Shown: positions 13,625 through 28,790 of the stretch, piece by piece
How positions within the stretch are numbered: position 1 is the first letter of the stretch
How the letters are laid out: each line of letters starts with the position of its first letter
Assembly: GCA_947650365.1 (NCBI GenBank)
Contig: CANTAL010000139.1
Location: forward strand, 558,001 to 622,000
Direction of reading: 5' to 3'
Length of the DNA stretch: 64,000 nt
Origin: Chamaelirium japonicum
Taxonomy: Eukaryota > Streptophyta > Magnoliopsida > Liliales > Melanthiaceae
Notes under the pieces: generated by a model
What the model saw: the letters and a program-made list of their open reading frames with translations, nothing else
What the model was told of the DNA's origin: nothing
Databases searched by the model: none
Program-made: the position numbers and the translations under genes

Positions 13625-15210
13625 AATGAATTAGAATAGATTGTGCGAATGAATTAGAATGGATCGTACGAATGAATTAGAATGTATCATACGAATGAAT
13701 TAGAATGGATCATACGAATGAGTAAGAATGGATCGTACGAATGAATTAGAATGGATCGTACGAATGAATTAGAATGGATCGTACGAATAAATTAGAATCG
13801 ATACATTCGTCCGAATGAACTAGAATTGATCATACGAATGAGTAAGAATGGATCGTACGAATGAATTAGAATGGATCGTGCGAATGAATTAGAATGGATC
13901 GGACGAATGAATTAGAATGGATCGTACGAATGAATTAGAATGGATCGTACGAATAAATTAGAATCGATACATTCGTCCGAATGAATTAGAATTGATCATA
14001 CGAATGAGTAAGAATGGATCGTACGAATGAAATAGAATAGATTGTACGAATGAATTAGAATGGATCGTATGAATGAATTAGAATGGATCGTGCGAATGAA
14101 TTCGAATGGATCGTACGAATTCATTCTAATTCATTCATACAATCCATTCTAATTCTTTCACACGATCCATTCTAATTCATTTGTACGTTCCATTCTAATT
14201 CATTAGCACGATCCATGCTAATTCATTCGTTTGATCAATTCTAATTCATTAGCACGATCCATTCTAATTCATTCGTACGATCCATTCTAATTCATTCGCA
14301 CGATCCATTCTAATTCATTCATCGGATCCATTCTAATTCATTCATACGATCTATTCTAATTCTTTCACACGAATGTATCCATTCTAATTCATTCACACGA
14401 ATGTATTCATTCTCATTCATTCGTACGATCCATTCTAATTCATTCGCACGATCCATTCTAATTCATTCGTACGATCAATTCTAATTCATTCGCATGAATG
14501 TATCCATTCTAATTCATTCGTACGATCCATTCTAATTCATTCATAGGATCCATTCTAATTCATTCATACAATCCATTCTAATTCATTCGCACGAATGTAT
14601 CCATTCTAATTCATTCGTACGATCAGTTCTAATTCATTCACAAAATCTATTCTAATTCATTCATACGATCCATTCTAATTCATTCACACGAATGTATCCA
14701 TTCTAATTCATTCATACGATCCATTCTAATTCATTCGTACAATCCATTCTAATTCATTCATACGATCAATTCTAATTCATTCATACAATCCATTCTAATT
14801 CTTTCACACGATCCATTCTAATTCATTCGTAGGATCCATTCTAATTCATTCGCACAATCCATTCTAATTCATTCGTACAATCCATTCTAATTCATTCGTA
14901 TGATCCATTCTAACTCATTCGGTGGATCCATTCTAATTCATTCGTACGATCCATTCTAATTCATTCCCACGATCCAATCTAATTTATTCGTACGATCCAT
15001 TCTAATTCATTCGTACGATCTATTCTAATTCATTCGCACGATTGTAACCATTCTAATTCATTCATACGATTCATTCTAATTCATAAGTATGAGCTATTCT
15101 AATTCATTCGTACGATCCATTCTAATTCATTCGTACGATCCATTGTAATTCATTCGTCCGATCCATTCTAATTCATTCGCACGATCCATTCTAATTCATT
15201 CGTCCGATCC

Positions 15211-15243
15211 ATTCTAATTCTAATTCATTCTAATTTCATTCAT
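15211..15243 (+). repeat. TAATTC sub-repeat run in B'
   Basis: Copy of 8,853-8,884 at offset 6,358. Confidence 0.85.
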
Positions 15244-17090
15244 AGGATTCATTCTTATTCATTCGCACAATCCTTCTAATTCATTCGCACGAATGTATCC
15301 ATTCTAATTCATTCGTACGATCCATTCTAATTCATTCGTATGATCCATTCTAATTAATTCGTATGATCCTTTCTAATTCATTCGTACGATCTATTCTATT
15401 TCATTCATACAATCCATTCTAATTCATTCGCACGAATGTATCCATTCTAATTCATTCGTACGATCCATTCTAATTCATTTGTATGATCTATTCTTATTCA
15501 TTCGCACGATCCAGTCTAATTGATTCGCACGATCCATTCAAATTCATTCGCACGAATGTATCCATATTCTAATTCATTCGTACGATCCATTCTAATTCAT
15601 TCGTAGGATCCATTCTAATCCATTCGCACGAATATATCCATTCTAATTCATTCGTACGATCCATTCTAATTCATTCGTAAGATCCATTCTAATTCATTCG
15701 TACGATCCATTCTAATTCATTCGTACGATCCATTCTAATTCATTCGTACGAATGTATCCATTCTAGTTCATTCGTACGATCCATTCTAATTCTTCGTACG
15801 ATCCATTCTAATTCATTCGCATGATCCATTCTAATTCATTCGTACGATCCATTCTAATTCATTCATTCGATCCATTCTAATTCATTCGTACGATCCATTC
15901 TAATTCATTCGCACAAATGTATCCATTCTAATTCATTCGTACGATCCATTCTAATTCATTCGCACGATCCATTCTAATTCATTCGTACGATCCATTCTAA
16001 TTCATTCGCACGATCTGTTCTTCTTCATTCGCACAATCCATTCTAATTCATTCGCACGAATGTATCCATTCTAATTCATTCGTACGATCAATTCTAATTC
16101 ATTCGTACGATCTATTCTAATTCATTCATATGATCCATTCTAATTAATTCGTATGATCCATTCTAATTCATTCGTACGATCCATTCTAATTCATTCATAC
16201 AATCTATTCTAATTCATTCGCATGAATGTATCCATTCTAATTAATTCGTATGATCCATTCTAATTCATTCGTATGATCTATTCTTATTCATTCGCATGAT
16301 CCTGTCTAATTGATTCGCACGATCCATTCTAATTCATTCGCACGAATGTATCCATTCTAATTCATTCGTACGATCCATTCTAATTCATTAATATGATCCA
16401 TTCTAATTCATTCGTACGATCCATTCTAATTCATATGCACAAAGGTGTCCATTCTAATCCATTCGTAGGATCCATTCTAATCCATTCGTACGATCTATTC
16501 TAATTCATTCGTACGATCCATTCTAATTCATTCGCTCGAATGTATCCATTCTAATCCATTCGTACGATCCATTCTAATCCATTCGTACCATCCATTCTAA
16601 TTCATTTGCATGAATGTAACCATTCTAATTCATTCATTTGATCCATTCTAATTCATTCGTACGATCCGTTCTAAGTCATTCGTCCGATCCGTTCTAATTC
16701 ATTCGCACGAATGTATCCATTCTAATTCATTCGTACGATCCATTCTAATTCATTCGTACGATCCATTCTAATTCATTCATAAGATCCATTCTAATTCATT
16801 CGTACGATCCAATCTAATTCATTCGTACGATCCATTCTAATTCATTCGCACGAATGTATCCATTCTAGTTCATTCGTACGATCCATTCTAATTCATTCGT
16901 ACGATCCATTCTAATTCATTCGCACGATCCATTCTAATTCATTCGTACGATCAATTCTAATTCATTCGCACGAATGTACCCATTCTAATTCATTCATACG
17001 ATCCATTCTAATTCATTCGTACGATCCATTCTAATTCACTCATACGATCCATTCTAATACATTCATACGATCCATTCTAATTCATTCGAA

Positions 17091-17936
17091 TGAATGTATC
17101 CATTCTAATTCATTCGTACGATCCATTCTAATTCATATGCACAAAGGTATCCATTCTAATGCATTCGTAGGATCCATTCTAATCCATTCGTACGATCCAT
17201 TCTAATTCATTCGTACGATCCATTCTAATTCATTCGCTCGAATGTATCCATTCTAATCCATTCATACGATCCATTCTAATCCATTCGTACGATCCATTCT
17301 AATTCATTCGCATGAATGTAACCATTCTAATTCATTCATTTGATCCATTCTAATTCATTCGTACCATCCATTCTAATTCATTCGTCCGATCCATTCTAAT
17401 TCATTCGCACGAATGTATCCATTCTAATTCGTTCGTACGATCGATTCTAATTCATTCGTACGATCCATTCTAATTCATTCGTAAGATCCATTCTAATTCA
17501 TTCGTACGATCCATTCTAATTCATTCGTACGATCCATTCTAATTCTTTCATACGATCGAGTCTAATTTATTCATACAATCCATTCTAATTCTTTCACACG
17601 ATCCATTCTAATTCATTCGTAGGATCCATTCTAATTCATTCGTACAATCTATTCTATTTCATTCGTACGATCCATTCTTACTCATTCGTATGATCCATTC
17701 TAATTCATTCGGACGAATGTATCCATTCTAATTTATTCGTACGATCCATTCTAATTCATTCGTACGATCCATTCTAATTCATTCGCACGATCCATTCTAA
17801 TTCATTCGTACGATCCATTCTAATTCATTCATACGATCCATTCTAATTCATTCGTACGATCCATTCTAATTCATTCATACAATCCATTCTAATTCATTCG
17901 TACGATCCATTCTAATTCACTCATATGATCCACTCT
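17091..17936 (+). repeat. Higher-order block C, first copy
   Basis: An all-F stretch that starts near the ATTCATATGCACAAAGG module and ends at AATACATTCATACGATCC, the start of block A'. It matches 28,791-29,609 at an offset of exactly 11,673 bp, for example ATTCATATGC at 17,131 and 28,804, and AATACATTCA at 17,937 and 29,610. It shares the ATTCATATGC and CATTTGATCC module with the right end of B, so C probably arose from a partial extra copy of that end. Confidence 0.75.
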
Positions 17937-20900
17937 AATACATTCATACGATCCATTCTAATTCATTTGCACGAATATATCCATTCTAATTCATTCGTAC
18001 GATCCATTCTAATTCCTTCGTACGATCCATTTTAATTCATTCGTACGATCTATTGTAATTCATTCGTACGATCCATTCTAATTCATTCGTACGATCCATT
18101 CTAATTCCTTCGTACGATCCATTCTAATTCATTCGTACGATCCATTCTAATTCATTCGTACAATCTATTCTAATTCATTCATACGAATGGATACATTCGT
18201 GTGAATGAATTAGAATGGATCATACGAATGAGTAAGAATGGATCGTACGAATGAAATAGAATGGATTGCACGAATGAATTAGAATGGATCGTACGAATGA
18301 ATTAGAATGGATCGTACGAATGAATTAGAATGGATCGTACGAATGAATTAGAATAGATCGTACGAATGAATTAGAATGGATTACGAAGGAATTAGAATGG
18401 ATCGTACGAATGAATTAGAATGGATATATTCGTGCAAATGAATTAGAATGGATCGTATGAATGTATTAGAATGGATCGTATGAGTGAATTAGAATGGATC
18501 GTACGAATGAATTAGAATGGATCGTACGAATGAATTAGAATGGATCGTGTGAAAGAATTAGAATGGATCGTACGAATGAATTAGAATGGTTCGTGCGAAT
18601 GAATTAGAATGGATCGTACAAATAAATTAGAATGGATCGTGCTAATGAATTAGAATTGATCGAACGAATGAATTAGCATGGATCGTGCCTTCGTACGATC
18701 CATTCTAATTCATTCGTATGATCCATTCTAATTCATTCGTACGATCCATTCTAATTCATTCGTACGATCCATTCTAATTCATTCGCACGAATGTATCCAT
18801 TCTAGTTGATTCACACGATCCATTCTAATTCATTCGCACAATCCATTCTATTTCATTCATACGATCCATTCTTACTCATTCGTATAATCCATTCTAATTC
18901 ATTCGCACGAATGTATCCATAATGGATCATACGAATGAGTAAGAATGGATCGTGCGAATGAAATAGAATGGATTGTGCGAATGAATTAGAATGGACCGTA
19001 CGAATGAATTAGAATGGATACATTCGTGCGAATAAATTAGAATGGATCGGACGAATGAATTTGAATGGATCGTACAAATGAATTAGAATGGATCGTACGA
19101 ATAAATTAGAATGGATACATTCGTCCGAATGAATTAGAATGGATCATACGAATGAGTAAGAATGGATCGTACGAATGAATTAGAATTGATCGTGCGAATG
19201 AATTAGAATGGATCGTACGAATGAATTAGAATGGATCGTACGAATGAACTAGAATGGATACATTCGCGCGAATGAATTAGAATGGATAGTCCAAATGAAT
19301 TAGAATGGATCGTACGAATGAATTAGAATGGATCGTACGAATGAAATAAAATAGATTGTACGAATGAATTAGAATGGATCCTACGAATGAATTAGAATGG
19401 ATCGTGTGAAAGAATTAGAATGGATTGTATGAATGAACTAGAATGGATCGTATGAATGAATTAGAATGGATCATGCGAATGAATTCGAATGGATCGTACG
19501 AATTCATTCTAATTCATTCATACAGTCCATTCTAATTCTTTCACACGATCCATTCTAATTCATTCGTACGTTCCATTCTAATTCATTAGCACGATCCATG
19601 CTAATTCATTCGTTCGATCAATTCTAATTCATTAGCACGATCCATTCTAATTCATTCGTACGATCCATTCTAATTCATTCGCACGATCCATTCTAATTCA
19701 TTCATACAATCCATTCTAATTGTTTCTCCCGATCCATTCTAATTCATTCGTAGGATCCATTCTAATTCATTCGTACAATCTATTCTATTTCATTCGTACG
19801 ATCCATTCTTACTCATTCGTATGATCCATTCTAATTCATTCGGACGAATGTATCCATTCTAATTTATTTGTACGATCCATTCTAATTCATTCGTACGATC
19901 CATTCTAATTCATTCGTAAGATCCATTCTAATTCATTCGTACGATCTATTCTAATTCATTCGTACGATCCATTCTAATTCATTCGTACGATCCATTCTAA
20001 TTCATTCGTACGATCCATTCTAATTCATTCATACGATCTATTCTAATTCATTCATACAATCCATTCTATTTCTTTCACACGATCCATTCTGATTCATTCG
20101 TACGATCCATTCTAATTCATTCGCACAATCCATTCTATTTCATTCGTACGATCCATTCTTACTCGTTCGTATGATCCATTCTAATTCATTCGCACGAATG
20201 TATCCATAATGGATCATACGAATGAGTAAGAATGGATCGTACGAATGAAATAGAATACATTGTGCGAATGAATTAGAATGGTCCGTACGAATGAATTATA
20301 ATGGATACATTCGTGGGAATGAATTAGAATGGATCGGACGAATGAATTAGAATGGATCGTACGAATGAATTAGAATTGATCGTACAAATAAATTAGAATG
20401 GATACATTCTTCCGAATGAATTAGAATTGATCATACGAATGAGTAAGAATGGATCGTACGAATGAAATAGAATAGATTGTATGAATGAATTAAAATGGAT
20501 CCTACGATAGAATTAGAATGGATCGTGTGAAAGAATTAGAATGGATTGTATGAATGAATTAGAATGGATCGGGCGAATGAATTAGAATGGATCGTACGAA
20601 TGAATTAGAATGGATCGGACGAATGAATTAGAATGGATCGGACGAATGAATTAGAATGGATCGTACGAATGAATTAGAATGGATCAAATAAATGAATTAG
20701 AATGGTTACATTCATGCGAATGAATTAGAATGGATCGTACGAATGGATTAGAATGGATACATTCGTGCGAATGAATTAGAATGGATCATACGAATGAGTA
20801 AGAATGGATCGTACGAATGAAATAGAATGGATTGTACGAATGAATTAGAATGGATCGTGCGAATGAATTTGAATGGATCGTACGAATGAATTAGAATGGA

Positions 20901-22708
20901 TCGTGCTAATGAATTAGAATTGATTGTACGAATAAATTAGAATGGATCGTGCACGAATGTATCCATTCTAATTCATTCGTATGATCCATTCTAATTCATT
21001 AATATGATCCATTCTAATTCATTTGTACGATCCATTCTAATTCATATGCACAAAGGTATCCATTCTAATCCATTCGTAGGATCCATTCTAATCCATTCGT
21101 ACGATCCATTCTAATTCATTCATACGATCCATTCTAATTCATTCGCTCGAATGTATCCATTCTAATCCATTCGTACGATCCATTCTAATTCATTCGCATG
21201 AATGTAACCATTCTAATTCATTCATTTGATCCATTCTAATTCATTCGTACGATCCATTCTAATCAATTCGTCCGATCCATTCTAATTCATTCGCACGAAT
21301 GTATCCATTCTAATTCATTCGTACGATCCATTCTAATTCATTCGTACGATCCATTCTAATTCATTCGTAAGATCCATTCTAATTCATTCGTACGATCCAT
21401 TCTAATTCATTCGTACGATCCATTCTAATTCATTCACACGAATGTATCCATTCTAGTTCATTCGTACGATCTATTCTAATTCATTCGTACAATCCATTCT
21501 AATTCATTTGCACGATCCATTCTAATTCATTCGTACAATCAATTCTAATTCATTCGCACGAATGTATCCATTCTAATTCATTCGTACGATCCATTCTAAT
21601 TCATTCGTATGATCCATTCTAATTCATTCGTCCGATCCATTCTAATTCGTTCGCACGAATGTATCCATTCTAGTTCATTCGTACGATCCATTCTATTTCA
21701 TTCGTACGATCCATTCTTACTCATTCGTATGATCCATTCTAATTCATTCGGACGAATATATCCATTCTAATTTATTCATACGATCCATTCTAATTCATTC
21801 GTACGATCCATTCTAATTTATTCGTCCGATCCATTCTAATTCATTCGTCCGATCCATTCTAATTCATTCGCACGAATGTATCCATTCTAATTCATTCGTA
21901 CGATCCATTCTAATTCATTCGTACGATCCATTCTAATTCATTCGTAAGATCCATTCTAATTCATTCGTACGATCCATTCTAATTCATTCGTACGATCCAT
22001 TCTAATTCATTCGCACGAATGTATCCATTCTAGTTCATTCGTACGATCCATTCTAATTCATTCGTACGATCCATTCTAATTCATTCGCACGATCCATTCT
22101 AATTCATTCGTACGATCAATTCTAATTCATTCGCACGAATGTATCCATTCTAATTCATTTGTACGATCCATTCTAATTCATTCGTACTATCCATTCTAAT
22201 TCATTCATACAATCCATTCTAATTCTTTCACACGATCCATTCTAATTCATTCGTAGGATCCATTCTAATTCATTCGTACAATCTATTCTATTTCATTCGT
22301 ACGATCCATTCTTACTCATTCGTATGATCCATTCTAATTCATTCGCACGAATGTATCCATTCTAATTGATTCGTATGAATCCATTCTAATTCTTTCGTAC
22401 AATCCATTCTATTTCATTCGTACGATCCATTCTTACTCATTCGTACGATCCATTCTAATTCATTCGTAAGATCCATTCTAATTCATTCGTACGATCCATT
22501 CTAATTCATTCGCACGATCCATTCTAATTCATTCATACAATCCATTCTAATTCATTCCGTACGATCCATTCTAATTCATTCGCTCGAATGTATCCATTCT
22601 AATCCATTCGTACGATCCATTCTAATCCATTCGTACGATCCATTCTAATTCATTCGAGTGAATGTAACCATTCTAATTCATTCATTTGATCTATTCTAAT
22701 TCATTCGT
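17937..22708. repeat. Higher-order block A', second copy of A
   Basis: Orientation is F to 18,184, R to 18,687, F to 18,920, R to 19,503, F to 20,207, R to 20,952, then F. Block lengths and junction motifs are those of A at offset 17,936/17,913. Differences from A seen by eye are isolated substitutions (for example TTACAATGG near 1,101 against TTAGAATGG near 19,037) and one lost 23-bp unit near 20,740. This implies recent copying of the whole block rather than unit-by-unit homogenisation. Confidence 0.85.
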
Positions 22709-24515
22709 ACGATCCATTCTAATTCATTAGCACGATCCATGCTAATTCATTCGTTCGATCAATTCTAATTCATTAGCACGATCCATTCTAATTCATTCGT
22801 ACGATCTATTCTAATTCATTCGCACGATCCATTATAATTCATTCATAGGATCCATTCTAATTCATTCATACGATCTATTCTAATTCTTTCGCACGAATGT
22901 ATCTATTCTAATTCATTCGCACTAATGTATCCATTCTAATTCATTCGTACGAATCCATTCTAATTCATTCGTACAATCTATTCTATTTCATTCGTACGAT
23001 CCATTCTAGTTCATTCGTACGATCCATTCTAATTCATTCCTACAATCCATTCTAATTCATTCGCACGAATGTATCCATTCTAATTAATTCGTACGATCCA
23101 TTCTAATTCATTCGTATGATCCATTCTTATTCATTCGCATGATCCAGTCTAATGGATTCACACGATCCATTCTAATTCATTCGCACGAATGTATCCATTC
23201 TAATTCATTCATACGATCCATTCTAATTCTTTCGTACGATCCATTCTAATTCATTAGCACAAATGTATCCATTCTAATTCATTCGTACGATCCATTCTAA
23301 TTCATTCCAACGATCAGTTCTAATTCATTCACAAAATCTATTCTAATTCATTCATACGATCCATTCTAATTCATTCACACGATCCATTCTAATTCATTCG
23401 TACGATATATTCTAATTCTTTCACACGATCCATTCTAATTCATTCGTACGATCCATTCAAATTCATTCGCACAAATGTATCCAATCTAATTCATTCATAC
23501 GATCCATTCTTACTCATTCGTATGATTCATTCTATTTCATTCGTACGATCTATTCTAATTCATTCGTACGATCCATTCTAATTCATTCGTACGATCCATT
23601 CTAATTCCTTCGTACGATCCATTCTAATTCATTCGTACGATCCATTCTAATTCATTCATACAATCCATTCTAATTCTTTCACACGATCCATTCTAATTCA
23701 TTCGTACGATCCATTCTAATTCATTCGTGCAATTCATTCTATTTTATTCGTACGATCCATTCTTACTCATTCGTACGATCCATTCTAATTAATTCACACG
23801 AATGTATCCATTCGTACGAATGAATTAGAATAGATTGTACGAATGAATTAGAATGGATCGTACGAATGAATTAGAATGGATCGTACGAAGGAATTAGAAT
23901 GGATCGTACGAATGAATTAGAATGGATCGTAGGAATGAATTAGAATAGATCGTACGAATGAATTAGAATGGATCATACGAAGGAATTAGAATGGATCGTA
24001 CGAATAAATTAGACTGGATCGTACGAATGAATTTGAATGGATACATTTGTGCGAATGAATCTAAATGGATTGTATGAATGAACTACAATGGATCGTACGA
24101 ATGAATTAGAATTGCTCGTACAAATGAATTAGAATAGCTCATACGAATGAATTAGAATGAATCGTATGAATGAATAAGAATGGTTACATTCGTGCAAATG
24201 AATTAGAATAGATCGTACGAATGAATTAGAATGGATCATACGAATAAATTAGAATGGATCGTGGGAATGAATTAGAATGGATCGTACGAATGAATTAGAA
24301 TGGATCCACCGAATGAGTTAGAATGGATCATACGAATGAATTAGAATGGATTGTACGAATGAATTAGAATGGATTGTGCGAATGAATTAGAATGGATCGT
24401 ATGAATGAATAAGAATGGATCGTACGAATGAATTAGAATGGATTGTGCAAATGAACTTGCATGAATCGTACGGATGTATTAGAATGGATCGTACGAATGA
24501 ATTAGAATGAATCGT

Positions 24516-25247
24516 ACGATCCATTCTAATTCAATCGTCCGATCCATTCTAATTCATTCACATGAATTTATCCATTCTAATTCATTCGTACAATCCATTC
24601 TATTTCATTCGTACGATCCATTCTTACTCATTCGTATTATCCATTCTAATTCATTCGTATGATCCATTCAAATTCATTCGTACGATCCATTCTAATTCAT
24701 TCGCATGATCTATTCTAATTCATTCATATGATCCATTCTAATTCATTCATACGATCCATTCTAATTCATTCCTACAATCCATTCTAATTCATTCGCCCGA
24801 TCCATTCTAATTCATTCATACGATCCATTCTATTCGAATGGATCATGCGATCCATTCGAATTCATTCGCACGATCCATTCCAATTAATTCATACGATCCA
24901 TTCAAATTCATTCATACAATGCATTCTAATTCTTTCACACGATCCATTCTAATTCATTCGTACGATCCATTCTAATTCATTCGTACAATCCATTCAATTT
25001 CATTTGTACGATCCATTCTTACTCATTCGTATGATCCATTCTAATTCATTCGTACGATCCATTCTAATTCATTTGTACGATCCATTCTAATTCATTCGTA
25101 CAATCCATTCTATTTCATTCGTACGATCCATTCTTACTCATTCGTATGATCCATTCTAATTCATTCGCACGAATGTATCAATTCTAATTCATTCATACAA
25201 TCCATTCTAATTCATTCCGTACGATCCATTCTAATTCATTCGTACGA
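24516..25247 (+). repeat. 732-bp core F block in B''
   Basis: Same length and landmarks as 6,603-7,334. The right junction is the longest perfect palindrome found (60 bp, 25,218-25,277). Confidence 0.85.
24832..24861. repeat. 30-bp hairpin, copy in B''
   Basis: Identical arms and loop to 6,919-6,948 at offset 17,913. Confidence 0.92.
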
Positions 25248-25277
25248 TCGTACGAATGAATTAGAATGGATCGTACG
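25218..25277. repeat. 60-bp perfect palindrome, no spacer
   Basis: Centre 25,247/25,248. Arms of 30 bases pair perfectly. It extends one pair beyond the B copy because this copy has ATTCCGTACG where B has ATTCTGTACG. Confidence 0.93.
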
Positions 25278-26765
25278 AATGAATTAGAATAGATTGTGCG
25301 AATGAATTAGAATGGATCGTACGAATGAATTAGAATATATCGTACGAATGAATTAGAATGGATCATACGAATGAGTAAGAATGGATCGTACGAATGAATT
25401 AGAATGGATCGTACGAATGAATTAGAATGGATCGTACGAATAAATTAGAATGGATACATTCGTCCGAATGAATTAGAATTGATCATACGAATGAGTAAGA
25501 ATGGATCGTACGAATGAAATAGAATAGATTGTACGAATGAATTAGAATGGATCCTACGAATGAATTAGAATGGATCGCGTGAAAGAATTAGAATGGATTA
25601 TATGAATGAATTAGAATGGATCGTATGAATGAATTAGAATGGATCGTGCGAATGAATTCGAATGGATCGTACGAATTCATTCTAATTCATTCATACAGTC
25701 CATTCTAATTCTTTCACACGATCCATTCTAATTCATTTGTACGTTCCATTCTAATTCATTAGCACGATCCATGCTAATTCATTCGTTCGATCAATTCTAA
25801 TTCATTAGCACGATCCATTCTAATTCATTCGTACGATCCATTCTAATTCATTCGCACAATCCATTCTAATTCATTCATCGGATCCATTCTAATTCATTCA
25901 TACGATCTATTCTAATTCTTTCACACGAATGTATCCATTCTAATTCATTCGCACGAATGTATTCATTCTAATTCATTCGTACAATCCATTCTAATTCATT
26001 CGCACGATCCATTCTAATTCATTCGTACGATCAATTCTAATTCATTCGCACGAATGTATCCATTCTAATTCATTCGTACGATCCATTCTAATTCATTCAT
26101 AGGATCCATTCTAATTCATTCATACAATCCATTCTAATTCATTCGCACGAATGTATCCATTCTAATTCATACGTACGATCAGTTCTAATTCATTCACAAA
26201 ATCTATTCTAATTCATTCATACGATCCATTCTAATTCATTCACACGAATATATCCATTCTAATTCATTCATACGATCCATTCTAATTCATTCGTACAATC
26301 CATTCTAATTCATTCATACGATCAATTCTAATTCATTCATACAATCCATTCTAATTCTTTCACACGATCCATTCTAATTCATACGTAGGATCCATTCTAA
26401 TTCATTCGCACAATCCATTCTAATTCATTCGTACAATCCATTCTAATTCATTCGTATGATCCATTCTAACTCATTCGGTGGATCCATTCTAATTCATTCG
26501 TACGATCCATTCTAATTCATTCCCACGATCCAATCTAATTTATTCGTACGATCCATTCTAATTCATTCGTACGATCTATTCTAATTCATTCGCACGAATG
26601 TAACCATTCTAATTCATTCATACGATTCATTCTAATTCATTCGTATGAGCTATTCTAATTCATTCGTATGATCCATTCTAATTCATTCGTACGATCCATT
26701 GTAATTCATTCGTCCGATCCATTCTAATTCATTCGCACGATCCATTCTAATTCATTCGTCCGATC

Positions 26766-26798
26766 CATTCTAATTCTAATTCATTCTAATTTCATTCA
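26766..26798 (+). repeat. TAATTC sub-repeat run in B''
   Basis: Copy of 8,853-8,884 at offset 17,913. Confidence 0.85.
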
Positions 26799-28790
26799 TA
26801 GGATTCATTCTTATTTATTCACACAATCCATTCTAATTGATTCGCACGAATGTATCCATTCTAATTCATTCGTACGATCCATTCTAATTCATTCGTATGA
26901 TCCATTCTAATTAATTCGTATGATCCATTCTAATTCATTCGTACGATCTATTCTAATTCATTCATACTATCCATTCTAATTCATTCGCACGAATGTATCC
27001 ATTCTAATTCATTCGTACGATCCATTCTAATTCATTCGTATGTTCTATTCTTATTCATTCGCACGATCCAGTCTAATTGATTCGCACGATCCATTCTAAT
27101 TCATTCACACGAATGTATCCATATTCTAATTCATTCGTACGATCCATTCTAATTCATTCGTAGGATCCATTCTAATCCATTCGCACGAATGTATCCATTC
27201 TAATTCATTCGTATGATCCATTCTAATTCATTCGTAAGATCCATTCTAATTCATTCGTACGATCCATTCTAATTCATTCGTACGATCCATTCTAATTCAT
27301 TCACACGAATGTATCCATTCTAGTTCATTCGTATGATCCATTCTAATTCATTCGTACGATCCATTCTAATTCATTCGCATGATCCATTCTAATACATTCG
27401 TACGATCCATTCTAATTCATTCATACGATCCATTCTAATTCATTCGTACGATCCATTCTAATTCATTCGCACAAATGTATCCATTCTAATTCATTCGTAC
27501 GATCCATTCTAATTCATTCGCACGATCCATTCTAATTCATTCGTACGATCCATTCTAATTCATTCGCACGATCTGTTCTTATTCATTCGCACAATCCATT
27601 CTAATTCATTCGCACGAATATATCCATTCTAATTCATTCGTACGATCCATTCTAATTCATTCGTACGATCCATTCTAATTCATTCATATGATCCATTCTA
27701 ATTAATTCATATGATCCATTCTAATTCATTCGTATGATCCATTCTAATTCATTCATACAATCCATTCTAATTCATTCGCACGAATGTATCCATTCTAATT
27801 AATTCGTACGATCCATTCTAATTCATTCGTATGATCTATTCTTATTCATTCGCACGATCCAGTCTAATTGATTCGCACGATCCATTCTAATTCATTCGCA
27901 CGAATGTATCCATTCTAATTCATTCGTACGATCCATTCTAATTCATTAATATGATCCATTCTAATTCATTCGTACGATCCATTCTAATTCATATGCACAA
28001 AGGTATCCATTCTAATCCATTCGTAGGATCCCTTCTAATCCATTCGTACGATCCATTCTAATTCATTCGTACGATCCATTCTAATTCATTCGCTCGAATG
28101 TATCCATTCTAATCCATTCGTACGATCCATTCTAATCCATTCGTACCATCCATTCTAATTCATTCGCATGAATGTAACCATTCTAATTCATTCATTTGAT
28201 CCATTCTAATTCATTCGTACGATCCGTTCTAAGTCATTCGTCCGATCCGTTCTAATTCATTCGCACGAATGTATCCATTCTAATTTATTCGTACGATCCA
28301 TTCTAATTCATTCGTACGATCCATTCTAATTCATTCGTAAGATCCATTCTAATTCATTCGTACAATCCATTCTAATTCATTCGTACGATCCATTCTAATT
28401 CATTCGCATGAATGTATCCATTCTAGTTCATTCGTACGATCCATTCTAATTCATTCGTACGATCCATTCTAATTCATTCGCACGATCCATTCTAATTCAT
28501 TCGTACGATCAATTCTAATTCATTCGCACGAATGTACCCATTCTAATTCATTCATACGATCCATTCTAATTCATTCGTACGATCCATTCTAATTCACTCA
28601 TACGATCCATTCTAATACATTCATACGATCCATTCTAATTCATTTGCACGAATATATCCATTCTAATTCATTCGTACGATCCATTCTAATTCCTTCGTAC
28701 GAACCATTCTAATTCATTCGTACGATCTATTCTAATTCATTCGTATGATCCATTCTAATTCATTAATATGATCCATTCTAATTCATTCGT

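Larger units (their letters stand above)
10878..17090. repeat. Higher-order block B', tandem copy of B
   Basis: This block follows B directly and repeats its landmarks in order: CATTAGCACGATCCATGC near 10,895, the R-F-R core (12,169-12,862, 12,863-13,594, 13,595-14,119), the TAATTC run at 15,211 and ATTCATATGCACAAAGG near 16,432. It differs from B by unit gains and losses. A local duplication of about 170 bp at 13,790-14,030 (two copies of the AAATTAGAATCGATACATTC stretch) has no counterpart in B. The F-to-R junction at 12,168 carries an extra GAAACATTCGTAC fragment. The match to B ends near 17,085, where ATTTGCACGAATATATCC is replaced by ATTCGAATGAATGTATCC. Confidence 0.8.
22709..28790. repeat. 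Higher-order block B'', copy of B
   Basis: Orientation is F to 23,815, R to 24,515, F to 25,247, R to 25,676, then F. It aligns with B at a constant offset of 17,913 bp, checked at 6,621/24,534, 8,553/26,466 and 10,848/28,761. It carries the hairpin (24,832), the core palindrome (25,218-25,277), the TAATTC run (26,766) and CCATATTC (near 27,119). At its right edge it runs on into C' (ATTCATATGCACAATGG) instead of into another B copy, which places the B/B' duplication in the first higher-order unit only. Confidence 0.85.
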
